From positions 1 through 7,129 of the forward strand of contig QKGY01000197.1 of assembly GCA_003250235.1 (NCBI GenBank): a stretch of DNA of 7,129 nucleotides. Reading direction: 5' to 3'. Origin of the DNA: Desulfuromonadaceae bacterium. Lineage in GTDB: Bacteria > Desulfobacterota > Desulfuromonadia > Desulfuromonadales > SZUA-540. Below, piece after piece: positions 1 through 5,426 of the stretch (its first letter is position 1; each line of letters opens with the position of its first letter). Under the pieces are notes generated by a model. The model did not search any database and was not told the DNA's origin. It saw only the letters and a list, made by a program, of their open reading frames with translations. The position numbers and the translations under genes were made by a program.

Positions 1-1160
1 TCTTCGATCTTGGCGCCCTTGCTGTCGGAGAGGGTGGCGGTGATGCGGCCGGTCAGGGGATCGCCGGTCGTGGTTTCGTAGTCGCGGTAGGCGTATTTAT
101 CCCCGTCGGAGTCGTCGACCTGTAACGCCACGCCGGTTACCAGGGTGCCCCCGATGCCGAACAGGGAATGTTTGAAGGTGAGTTGCTGGTCGGTGCCGTA
201 GACCTGCGCGCCACCGTCGTTGATCACCCCCGGAACCGGGTGCAGGTGGTTCCAGTTCTGATAGTAGAGGATCGGTTTGAAACTCAGGGCATCGCTGATC
301 TCCTTGGTCCCTTTCATCGAAAGGAAGTAAATCTCGCTGTAGCGGCCGCTGTGACGGAAGGGTTCGCTGGTGCGCTGGCGGATATTCTCCTCGAACTCTT
401 CCTTGGTCAGGGCGCCGGGCAGTTGCAGGTTGGCCGCCGTGTAGGTCAGGGAGAAGTCGACCGAGGTGGTGGCGTTGACCTGCTGACCGAATTTGACGCC
501 GGCCTGGGTCGAATCGAAGGCGTTCCAGGCGCGCCAGCCGTCCGACGACTTGCGGGTGCCGAAAAGGGTCAGGTACGAAGATTCGTCGAAATTCTTGCTG
601 TAGATGAGGTTGCTGAGGGTGGTGTTGTTGCTGCCGTAGCCCAGTTTGAAGCTGCGGATCTCCTCGTAGGGGTTGACGGTCTGGATGTTGACCACCCCGC
701 CGGCGGCGTTGGCGCCGTACAGGGTCGAGTTGGGCCCCTTGAGCACGTCGATGCGCTCGATGAGCTGGGTGTCGACAAAGTCGAAGCGGGAGAGGCCGTC
801 GGGGTCGGTAATCGGCACGCCGTCGAGCAGCACCATGATCTCGCGCACGCCGTAGCGGGCCTTGAGGCCTGCGCCACGGATGATGAGGCGTGAATCGTAG
901 CCGTCGTTGCGGGTTTCGGACTGCACCCCGGCGATGCCGGTGAGGCTTTCCTTGATGCCGAGCATCCGGTTGTTCTTGATGTCTTCGCCGCTGACGACCG
1001 TGACCGCCGCCGGCACCTCATCGACTTGGCGTTCGGTGCGCGTGGCGGTAACCACGACCCCTTCGAGGTCGTGGGCGGTGGGCTTGGGGAGCTCTTCGGC
1101 CGGACTGACTCCGACCCGGAGCGCCGCGAGCACGCCCAGAATGAGCAGGGACTTCTTCAT
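1..1160 (-). CDS. TonB-dependent outer-membrane receptor, N-terminal part (runs off left edge)
   Basis: Read on the minus strand from ATG at 1158-1160, this gives 386 intact codons with no stop before the window edge. The family usually has about 600-800 residues, so roughly half the beta-barrel is missing. The start is set by AGGAGG (complement of 1171-1176) ten bases upstream. Residues 1-21 form a short signal peptide, with an unusual Arg15 inside its hydrophobic core. A TonB box-like stretch, VVVTATR, lies at residues 35-41. The plug domain follows, with 'DGVPITDPDG' near 113-122 and the highly conserved 'VLKGPNSTLYGANAAGGVVNI' near 139-159. From about residue 165 the sequence alternates like barrel strands. 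Such receptors import scarce ligands (metal chelates, siderophores, cobalamin) across the outer membrane using TonB-ExbB-ExbD energy. The substrate cannot be read from this part. The upstream NosL and Cys-rich genes suggest a metal, possibly copper. The family call is firm and the substrate is inference. Confidence 0.93.
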   Translation of the reverse strand, partial: MKKSLLILGVLAALRVGVSPAEELPKPTAHDLEGVVVTATRTERQVDEVPAAVTVVSGEDIKNNRMLGIKESLTGIAGVQSETRNDGYDSRLIIRGAGLKARYGVREIMVLLDGVPITDPDGLSRFDFVDTQLIERIDVLKGPNSTLYGANAAGGVVNIQTVNPYEEIRSFKLGYGSNNTTLSNLIYSKNFDESSYLTLFGTRKSSDGWRAWNAFDSTQAGVKFGQQVNATTSVDFSLTYTAANLQLPGALTKEEFEENIRQRTSEPFRHSGRYSEIYFLSMKGTKEISDALSFKPILYYQNWNHLHPVPGVINDGGAQVYGTDQQLTFKHSLFGIGGTLVTGVALQVDDSDGDKYAYRDYETTTGDPLTGRITATLSDSKGAKIE

Positions 1161-1190
1161 GGAATGGTTTCCTCCTGTCGTTGATAGGGG

Positions 1191-1222
1191 CATCCATCTC
1201 TTTCACAGAGAAAAGATGGATG
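1191..1222 (-). repeat. Hairpin in leader of the TonB-dependent receptor
   Basis: Perfect 9-bp arms (1191-1199 CATCCATCT and 1214-1222 AGATGGATG) continue after one bulged base into four more pairs (1201-1204 with 1210-1213), leaving a 5-base loop. The hairpin begins 7 bases after the stop of the Cys-rich gene and ends 14 bases before the receptor's Shine-Dalgarno. No T-run follows on the minus strand, so a simple intrinsic terminator is unlikely. It may be an mRNA-processing or stabilising element, an attenuator, or an operator. Confidence 0.6.
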
Positions 1223-1229
1223 TCGCCTG

Positions 1230-1724
1230 TCATGTCGCTCCCGAACCAAGCCGGGACGACGCATAACATGCGGAATGGGATTGCGGAGGTGGAATCAGCG
1301 GCTTGACGTTTTGGTGGATGGGATATTCGGGCGAAGACGGCGGGTATTTGCTGCGGCGCTCCATGGCCGGGGGAACGGATTTCCCGAACCCGAGAAAATC
1401 CTCGATGGCCTGCATCGTTACCGGATCGCTGGTGCCGCAGGGCTGAGCGGCGATGACGGGGCCTTTGTTTCTGTGGGGATGGACGGATTCCGTCTTGCAG
1501 CAGGCAGGGCGCTTCGACATGGCGCAGCAGCAGGTCCCGGCGGCGATGCGCTCGGGCGGGCATCCGCACAGGGTGTGATCCCCCTGGCAGACCTTGTGGG
1601 GTTTGGTTGCGGCCAGGGCCATGGCAATCGGCGGGGTCAGCAAGGCCAGCTGGAGAACGAGCAGCGCCAGCAGCTGCAGGACAGCGGCAACGCGAGCTTT
1701 ACGTTTTCCGGTGGGGGCAAACAT
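1230..1724 (-). CDS. Small exported Cys-rich protein, putative metal-binding
   Basis: A 164-residue protein that I cannot assign to a named family. I chose ATG at 1722-1724 because GGGAG (complement of 1731-1735) sits six bases upstream. An in-frame ATG seven codons earlier (1743-1745) has no such site and overlaps a palindrome. Residues 7-11 (KRKAR) followed by a Leu/Ala/Val-rich stretch (12-39) look like a signal peptide or single membrane anchor, with cleavage plausible near 'ALAA'. The next 60 residues hold nine of the ten cysteines: C46, C53, C55, CCC at 65-67, CC at 75-76 and C96, with His43, His50, His82 and His84 nearby. C153 is near the end. The C-terminal third is Pro/Ser-rich and probably disordered. 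The dense thiols and the position between nosL and a TonB-dependent receptor suggest a secreted or periplasmic metal-binding or redox role. That is inference. It lies 69 bases before the receptor on the same strand and is probably co-transcribed with it. Confidence 0.7.
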   Translation of the reverse strand: MFAPTGKRKARVAAVLQLLALLVLQLALLTPPIAMALAATKPHKVCQGDHTLCGCPPERIAAGTCCCAMSKRPACCKTESVHPHRNKGPVIAAQPCGTSDPVTMQAIEDFLGFGKSVPPAMERRSKYPPSSPEYPIHQNVKPLIPPPQSHSACYASSRLGSGAT

Positions 1725-1743
1725 CCGCTTCTCCCGCAGTAGC

Positions 1744-1755
1744 ATGACATGTCAT
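1744..1755. promoter_or_regulatory. 12-bp perfect palindrome, candidate operator
   Basis: ATGACATGTCAT is identical on both strands and lies 19 bases upstream of the chosen start of the Cys-rich gene. On the minus strand it overlaps a weak -10-like TAAAAT (complement of 1754-1759), where a repressor would block initiation. I do not recognise it as a known Fur, CueR, CopY or FNR box. The palindrome is seen directly and its function is inference. Confidence 0.4.
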
Positions 1756-1846
1756 TTTATTCGCAGGGAGCCGGCGCAAGATTCTGGGGCTCTTTCTGCA
1801 ATGGATTCGATGGCACAACTTTTTGCGCATCGACCTATCGGGAGGT

Positions 1847-1871
1847 GCGGGGTGGCCTCTGGCCACCCCGC
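1847..1871 (-). repeat. Strong GC-rich hairpin between nosL and the Cys-rich gene
   Basis: Arms 1847-1857 and 1861-1871 are perfect 11-bp complements around a 3-base loop, so the fold should be very stable. No T-run follows on either strand, so it is not a standard intrinsic terminator. It lies 54-78 bases past the nosL stop and may protect the nosL mRNA 3' end or weaken readthrough into the Cys-rich gene. Confidence 0.65.
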
Positions 1872-1878
1872 TGTACAT

Positions 1879-1920
1879 TGCCGATCCTGTTGGCGATCCG
1901 GTGCGGAACCGGGATCGGCA
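1879..1920 (-). repeat. Second stem-loop directly after nosL
   Basis: Arms 1879-1887 (TGCCGATCC) and 1912-1920 (GGATCGGCA) pair perfectly over 9 bp. The 24-base loop can form an alternative small stem with the outer arm: CCGGT at 1898-1902 and ACCGG at 1908-1912. It starts four bases after the nosL stop codon. With the hairpin at 1847-1871 it makes a tandem structured 3' region without a T-tract. Confidence 0.55.
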
Positions 1921-1924
1921 CGAT

Positions 1925-2431
1925 TTACTCTTTGTGCATCATTTTCTTCATTTTCCGCTTCTCGCGGATCATGCGGGTGTCCTGGTACATGTCCTCATAG
2001 GCGGCTTTGATGGCGGTTTCAAAGGTGACGATCTCGCCGCCATGAGCCTTCTGAAAGGCCTCGGCATCCGCTTTTTTGGCGAACGCCCATTTGGCATGGG
2101 CGGTCATCACCCCGGGGATGTCGCCGCCGACAACCCAGAAGGCCGTTTCGGCGTCGGTCAGTTCCCGGGTTCCATGGTCCGCCACCAGGATTTTGATGGG
2201 GGCTTTGTCCAGGTGATTGGCGAGGTCTACGGCGGCGCAATGCAGGCTGCACAGCCCGGCGGAGGTGCCGTCGTCATATTCGATGAGCATGCGGCTGAAC
2301 CCGAATTTATCCCTGTTCATGCCGCAGTACTGGCAAGAGACATGGTCGGTGATGTCGTTCGTTGCGGCTGCCGGCAGCGCGATAGCCAGGCCAATAATCA
2401 TCAGTAGAGTCAGAATAAGGTGTTTTTTCAC
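1925..2431 (-). CDS. nosL: NosL-family copper-binding accessory protein
   Basis: A 168-residue protein, close to the usual NosL length. It starts at GTG (complement of 2429-2431) with a strong AAGGAGG five bases upstream. Residues 1-23 form a signal peptide ending 'LPAAA'. There is no lipobox cysteine, unlike many NosL proteins, which are lipoproteins, so a soluble periplasmic form is likely. The family signature CxxCGM is at 33-38 (CQYCGM), followed by a second pair in CSLHC at 61-65. The 'FWVVGGDIPGVMTAHAKWAF...KKADAEAF...HGGEI..F' stretch (about residues 97-136) is typical of the family. The tail is rich in Met, Lys and His (KMKKMMHKE). Characterised NosL binds Cu(I) and helps metallate nitrous oxide reductase. 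No nosZ, nosD, nosF or nosY is visible here, so this copy more likely serves the adjacent receptor cassette. The family call is strong and the pathway is inference. Confidence 0.92.
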   Translation of the reverse strand: MKKHLILTLLMIIGLAIALPAAATNDITDHVSCQYCGMNRDKFGFSRMLIEYDDGTSAGLCSLHCAAVDLANHLDKAPIKILVADHGTRELTDAETAFWVVGGDIPGVMTAHAKWAFAKKADAEAFQKAHGGEIVTFETAIKAAYEDMYQDTRMIREKRKMKKMMHKE

Positions 2432-2436
2432 AAAGA

Positions 2437-2443
2437 CCTCCTT
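2437..2443 (-). promoter_or_regulatory. Shine-Dalgarno fixing the GTG start of nosL
   Basis: The complement reads AAGGAGG, a near-perfect anti-16S match, five bases before the GTG at 2429-2431. It supports the non-ATG start. Confidence 0.8.
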
Positions 2444-2479
2444 AGGGGTTTTTATTGTTTATCCCGTCCGGTGCGGATT

Positions 2480-2491
2480 AGAATGCATTCT
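2480..2491. promoter_or_regulatory. 12-bp palindrome upstream of nosL
   Basis: AGAATGCATTCT is a perfect palindrome in the nosL leader, about 50 bases before its start and downstream of the proposed promoter. The flanking TTAGAAT..ATTCT faintly recalls Fur/PerR-type inverted repeats, but the half-site spacing differs. It could be an operator. Only the symmetry is certain. Confidence 0.3.
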
Positions 2492-2547
2492 CCGACCGAA
2501 CTTTCCTTTTTTAAATTTTATCCATGGCTTAATTTTAATCATGATAT

Positions 2548-2576
2548 ATTTAACACCAGAATACCGGTGTTTGCAA
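2548..2576 (-). promoter_or_regulatory. Candidate sigma-70 promoter for nosL with dyad in the spacer
   Basis: On the minus strand, TTGCAA (2571-2576) is followed after 17 bases by TTAAAT (2548-2553), giving a leader of roughly 110 bases to nosL. The surrounding AT-rich stretch (2505-2555) contrasts with the GC-rich genes. An inverted repeat AACACC-N8-GGTGTT (2552-2571) fills the spacer, which is a common place for a metal-responsive regulator to bind. The promoter is plausible but unproven, and the -10 could shift by one or two bases. Confidence 0.4.
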
Positions 2577-2661
2577 CGTGGCCAAGACGGATTTTTTCTC
2601 GGACAGGTCTTCACAGACCGCCGCCGATGTGATAGGGGTGGTGCATACTTTCAGATTCACA

Positions 2662-2667
2662 AAGGAG
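2662..2667 (+). promoter_or_regulatory. Shine-Dalgarno fixing the FKBP start
   Basis: AAGGAG lies five bases before ATG 2673-2675. It settles the start against a longer in-frame reading that would extend upstream through nosL on the opposite strand. Confidence 0.8.
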
Positions 2668-2672
2668 ATATC

Positions 2673-3101
2673 ATGGCACAGACGCAAAGCGGCAAGACCG
2701 TCAAGGTTCACTACACGGGGTCTCTGACAGACGGTTCGGTGTTCGATTCCTCTCGGGATCGTGAGCCCCTGGAGTTCACGGTTGGCGCAGGGCAGGTCAT
2801 TCAGGGGTTTGACGACGGGGTTGCCGGCATGACCGTCGGCGAAACCCGGACCATCACCATCCCTGCTGCCGAGGCCTACGGCCCCTACAACGAGGAAATG
2901 GTTTTTGATGTCGAGCGCAGTCAGTTTGTCGAGGGACTCGTTCCCGAGGTCGGCATGCAGCTTCAATCCCAGGGGGGCGACGGGCAGCCGACGATTGTGA
3001 CGGTCAAAGCGGTGGGGGAGGGCACTGTCACCCTCGATGCCAACCATCCCCTGGCCGGACAGGATCTCGTTTTCGAGATTGAGCTGGTCGAAGCGAACTA
3101 G
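2673..3101 (+). CDS. FKBP-type peptidyl-prolyl cis-trans isomerase (SlyD/FkpB-like)
   Basis: A 142-residue cytoplasmic protein without a signal peptide. The FKBP core is split around a flap insertion as in SlyD/FkpB. The first half has VHYTG (12-16), FDSS (24-27), VIQGFDDGVAGM (42-53) and AYGPY (68-72). An insert-in-flap chaperone domain follows at about 73-120. The second half of the core ends with LDANHPLAGQDLVFEIELVE (121-140). Active-site positions Tyr14, Phe24, Asp25, Val42, Ile43, Tyr69 and the C-terminal Phe134 are present. The His/Cys-rich nickel-binding tail of E. coli SlyD is absent, so a role in metal delivery is not supported. It probably catalyses proline isomerisation and assists folding. 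It is divergent from nosL and followed by its own terminator, so it is likely monocistronic. Confidence 0.93.
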   Translation: MAQTQSGKTVKVHYTGSLTDGSVFDSSRDREPLEFTVGAGQVIQGFDDGVAGMTVGETRTITIPAAEAYGPYNEEMVFDVERSQFVEGLVPEVGMQLQSQGGDGQPTIVTVKAVGEGTVTLDANHPLAGQDLVFEIELVEAN

Positions 3102-3127
3102 GTTCAGGCCGATCCGGCTTCACCCTG

Positions 3128-3168
3128 AAACCGCCCGATGAAATTTTTTTTCGGGCGGTTTTTTTATT
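3128..3168 (+). terminator. Intrinsic terminator after the FKBP gene
   Basis: An 11-bp perfect stem (3128-3138 with 3151-3161, core ACCGCCCGA/TCGGGCGGT) has a 12-base loop and a T-rich tail to 3168. It starts 26 bases after the FKBP stop and separates that gene from the peroxidase. Confidence 0.85.
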
Positions 3169-3220
3169 GCTGACAAAATGCGAAAGTTCTGCCATCCCCT
3201 CTGGTCACCCGACAATCTTC

Positions 3221-3229
3221 TGCTATACT
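3221..3229 (+). promoter_or_regulatory. Extended -10 promoter for the cytochrome c peroxidase gene
   Basis: TGCTATACT combines an extended TG motif with a near-consensus -10 (TATACT, 3224-3229). The -35 at 17-bp spacing (CTGGTC, 3201-3206) is weak, which an extended -10 can offset. Transcription would begin near 3236, about 53 bases before the start codon. Confidence 0.55.
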
Positions 3230-3275
3230 CCTTCCTCAGTGAGTTTTGCTTAATCTCTACCCGCAGACGTTCATC

Positions 3276-3283
3276 AAGGAGGG
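3276..3283 (+). promoter_or_regulatory. Shine-Dalgarno fixing the peroxidase start
   Basis: AAGGAGGG lies five bases before ATG 3289-3291, directly ahead of a clean signal peptide. This rules out the in-frame ATG at 3178, which would place the promoter inside the coding region. Confidence 0.85.
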
Positions 3284-3288
3284 AACCC

Positions 3289-4329
3289 ATGTTTAGAACC
3301 ATCGCTTTCGTCACCGTATTCGTCATAGCCGCTGCCGCCCCCACCTGGGCCGCTGCGGATAACCTCATGCAGCAGAGTCAGGCCCTGTTCAAGCCCCTGC
3401 CCAAGGAGGCTCCTGTCTTCACCCAAAACCAGTCCAATCCGACCAAACTCGAGCTGGGCAAGATGCTGTTCTTCGAACCGCGTCTCTCCGCCTCGCACCT
3501 GATCAGCTGCAACACCTGTCACAATGTGGGATTGGCCGGCGCCGATCTTCAGGAAACCTCGACCGGCCATAACTGGCAGAAGGGTCCCCGTAATGCCCCG
3601 ACCGTCATGAATGCCGTGTTCAACATTGCCCAGTTCTGGGACGGACGGGCCAAGGACCTTGCCGAGCAGGCCAAGGGGCCGGTACAGGCCTCGGTGGAGA
3701 TGAACAATACGCCCGAGCAGGTCGTTGTCACCCTGAAAAGCATGCCCGAGTACGTGGCGCTGTTTGCCAAGGCCTTCCCCGGTGAAAAGGAGCCGCTGAC
3801 CTTTGACAATATGGCCAATGCCATCGAGGTCTTCGAAGCCACGCTGCTGACGTCATCGCCTTTTGATGCCTATCTGGTCGGTGACGCGGCCGCTCTGAAC
3901 GCCACCCAGAAGGAAGGCCTGGCCCTGTTCGTCGGCAAAGGGTGCGTCGGTTGTCACGGTGGCCTCAATCTGGGAGGAAGCGGCTACTTCCCCTTCGGTG
4001 TGGTGGAAAAACCCAACAGCGACATTCTTCCTCCCGGCGACAAAGGGCGCTTCAAAGTGACCAAGACCGAAAGCGATGAATACGTTTTCAGGGCCCCCTC
4101 GCTGCGCAACGTGGCCCTGACCGCTCCTTATTTCCATTCCGGCAAAGTCTGGTCTCTGAAGGACGCGGTCGGTATCATGGGTTCGGCCCAGCTCGGCATC
4201 ACCCTGACCCCGAAGGATGAGGATCAACTGGTTTCCTTCCTGAAAAGCCTTGACGGGGTGCAGCCCATCATCAGCTATCCGATTTTGCCGGTCAGCAGTC
4301 AGAGCACGCCGAGGCCCATTCTGAAATAA
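3289..4329 (+). CDS. ccpA: Diheme cytochrome c peroxidase (CcpA/MacA type), periplasmic
   Basis: A 346-residue protein reducing H2O2 to water in the periplasm with electrons from c-type cytochromes. Residues 1-22 form a Sec signal peptide ending 'TWAAA'. The N-terminal heme domain has CNTCH at 74-78. A possible switch histidine is His94. The stretch from 'QFWDGRA' on carries Gln127 and Glu137, spaced ten apart like the conserved Gln/Glu pair next to the peroxidatic heme. The C-terminal high-potential heme domain has CVGCH at 219-223, the 'APSLRNVALTAPYFHSG' signature (269-285) and Met297 in 'GIMGSAQLG' as probable axial ligand. Length and order match the family, so all key elements look intact. 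Geobacter MacA is a close functional parallel in which heme reduction activates the enzyme. Whether this one needs reductive activation cannot be told from sequence alone. It is flanked by terminators on both sides, so it is probably monocistronic. Confidence 0.95.
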   Translation: MFRTIAFVTVFVIAAAAPTWAAADNLMQQSQALFKPLPKEAPVFTQNQSNPTKLELGKMLFFEPRLSASHLISCNTCHNVGLAGADLQETSTGHNWQKGPRNAPTVMNAVFNIAQFWDGRAKDLAEQAKGPVQASVEMNNTPEQVVVTLKSMPEYVALFAKAFPGEKEPLTFDNMANAIEVFEATLLTSSPFDAYLVGDAAALNATQKEGLALFVGKGCVGCHGGLNLGGSGYFPFGVVEKPNSDILPPGDKGRFKVTKTESDEYVFRAPSLRNVALTAPYFHSGKVWSLKDAVGIMGSAQLGITLTPKDEDQLVSFLKSLDGVQPIISYPILPVSSQSTPRPILK

Positions 4330-4339
4330 CGTCCTGGCG

Positions 4340-4353
4340 GCGGAAATTTCCGC
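4340..4353. repeat. 14-bp perfect palindrome just after the peroxidase gene
   Basis: GCGGAAATTTCCGC is self-complementary, with GGCG/CGCC arms outside it (4336-4339 and 4356-4359). It lies 11 bases after the stop codon. It may form part of the 3' end structure of the mRNA ahead of the main terminator. Confidence 0.5.
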
Positions 4354-4387
4354 AACGCCAAGATTTTCGTTCCAGACAGATATGCCT

Positions 4388-4427
4388 GAAAGCCCGCGCC
4401 TCGAAAGAGATCGCGGGCTTTCTATTT
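4388..4427 (+). terminator. Probable intrinsic terminator after the peroxidase gene
   Basis: An 11-bp perfect stem (4388-4398 GAAAGCCCGCG with 4412-4422 CGCGGGCTTTC) has a 13-base loop and a moderately T-rich tail (TTTCTATTTCT). The tail is broken by C and A, so efficiency may be modest. Confidence 0.65.
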
Positions 4428-4589
4428 CTGCCTCCGAAGGGGGGATTTCCTGCGGATGAGGATGCCTCGGAATTTGGGGGGGAAGCCTGAGACGGTCGCG
4501 AAATGTGGTAAGGTTGAACGCAAGGAAGGCCGGTGCGGACGAGACACCCGGCTCTCCGGGAAATTCAGGAATCCAGGCAGGAGAGCGGT
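4423..4589 (+). other. Leader region before the unknown gene
   Basis: About 165 bases without a supported gene. I could not place a convincing sigma-70 or sigma-54 promoter. Two mutually exclusive small stems are possible: GCCGG 4529-4533 with CCGGC 4548-4552, and CCCGG 4547-4551 with CCGGG 4556-4560. No riboswitch consensus is recognised. Confidence 0.5.
4579..4583 (+). promoter_or_regulatory. Shine-Dalgarno fixing the start of the unknown gene
   Basis: AGGAG lies six bases before ATG 4590-4592. It favours this start over the in-frame ATG at 4533, whose extra 19 residues are polar and uncharacteristic. Confidence 0.7.
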
Positions 4590-5369
4590 ATGTATATCGT
4601 TGTGGGATGCGGTGGGACAAACGATAGCCCGGAGGTTGTCGAAACCCTGGTCCACCATCTGGGGAAACTGGCGTTTGAGGTGCGGCAAATGCTTGCCGGA
4701 GGAGGACCGGTGGTGCTGGCCCATTTTGCCGAATCAGCGCCGGCCGAGACGTTGGCCGGGAATCTGTCCCGTGACGGAATGCCGGTTCAGGTGATCGACA
4801 GTCGGGCCGTACGCGACAGGGATCTCCCCTTCGTGGTGCACCGGTTCGTTCCCGGGGATCAGGCGATGTCTCTGGAGTCGGCGGACGGCGACCGATGCGA
4901 TATGTCTTATGGGGAGATTGACCTGCTGCTGGCCGCCATGGGGAGCACCGGGGCAATAACCCGCACCGTTTCCGTGAGCGAGCGGCGCTTCAGTCTCGGC
5001 AAAACCTTGCTTGCCGGCGGCGTGCCGATGACCCGGAAAGTGGCACGGGAACAGACCCTGACGTCGGAAGAGCGCGACGAAGTCCTTTGGGTCGTTGCCG
5101 GTGCCCGGCCTCCTGTCGTCTTTCCCCGGGGCGGACTGGTCTACGATGGTCTGGGCGAGTCCAAACAGGTTTCACGGGATCTCAATTTCGCTCAGCTGAA
5201 AAAATCCTTGCAGCAGCTCGCGCCGCATGCCCGATATGACGAGCGCCTGCTCAAACGGGCCGGGGTGGTTCATCTGCTGGGGAAGGGGTTGAATCCCGAC
5301 ACGGATCTCGATCTGGCCTTCGAGATTCTGGCCCGATGTCTCAGACGAGAGGCAAACCCTGCCGTGTAG
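4590..5369 (+). CDS. Hypothetical protein of unknown function, upstream of P3A ATPase
   Basis: A 259-residue protein that I do not recognise. It opens with a strand-glycine stretch (YIVVGCGGTND, residues 2-12) and a second strand (VVLAHF, 41-46) followed by VQVIDSRAV (66-74), an alternating pattern that could be a Rossmann-like fold. The GxGxxG nucleotide signature is not met, so this is only a hint. No signal peptide or transmembrane segment is visible, so it is probably cytoplasmic. The middle contains 'PVVFPRGGLVYDGLG' and the C-terminal 80 residues look helical and charged. Only Cys7, Cys101 and one near the C-terminus are present. It ends 57 bases before the P-type ATPase on the same strand with no clear terminator between, so co-transcription is plausible and a link to the ATPase or to ion homeostasis can be proposed but not shown. 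Codon use resembles the neighbours, so it reads as a real gene. Confidence 0.7.
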   Translation: MYIVVGCGGTNDSPEVVETLVHHLGKLAFEVRQMLAGGGPVVLAHFAESAPAETLAGNLSRDGMPVQVIDSRAVRDRDLPFVVHRFVPGDQAMSLESADGDRCDMSYGEIDLLLAAMGSTGAITRTVSVSERRFSLGKTLLAGGVPMTRKVAREQTLTSEERDEVLWVVAGARPPVVFPRGGLVYDGLGESKQVSRDLNFAQLKKSLQQLAPHARYDERLLKRAGVVHLLGKGLNPDTDLDLAFEILARCLRREANPAV

Positions 5370-5426
5370 CGTGGCCGCAACCCGGCCGAAGCGTATCCTA
5401 TCCCTCCAGTCATCCAGGGAACGATC

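Larger units (their letters stand above)
2432..2672. other. Divergent intergenic region between nosL and the FKBP gene
   Basis: This 241-base non-coding stretch separates two divergent genes. It holds the nosL leader, palindrome and promoter candidate described separately. On the plus-strand side a small stem (GGTCT at 2606-2610 with AGACC at 2615-2619) precedes the FKBP gene. I could not place a convincing -35/-10 pair for that gene; a CATACT at 2644-2649 is the closest -10. Confidence 0.7.

Noticed and set aside
168..893. Plus-strand open frame of 241 codons
   Set aside because: It is antisense to the TonB receptor, whose plug motifs are clear. The translation is Val/Gly/Ala-rich low complexity.
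1275..1742. Plus-strand open frame of 155 codons over the Cys-rich gene
   Set aside because: The minus-strand reading has a signal peptide, a Shine-Dalgarno and patterned cysteines. The plus-strand one has none of these.
1725..1924. Cobalamin riboswitch before the TonB receptor cassette
   Set aside because: Conserved B12-box and core elements were not found on the minus strand. The structure seen is simple stem-loops.
2217..2672. Upstream extension of the FKBP frame
   Set aside because: It would run antisense through nosL. The strong AAGGAG and family N-terminus place the start at 2673.
3178..3288. Upstream extension of the peroxidase frame
   Set aside because: It would include the promoter and bury the signal peptide. 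The Shine-Dalgarno places the start at 3289.
4423..4589. Possible riboswitch in the leader of the unknown gene
   Set aside because: The alternative GC stems have no recognisable ligand-binding consensus (cobalamin, c-di-GMP and others) and no T-tract.
3853..4956. Minus-strand open frame of 367 codons
   Set aside because: It crosses the peroxidase C-terminal domain, its terminator and the unknown gene. It is Pro/Arg-rich with no recognisable domain.
5401..5420. Hairpin TCCCT/AGGGA covering the ATPase Shine-Dalgarno
   Set aside because: Only five pairs with a 10-base loop, which is too weak to claim regulation.
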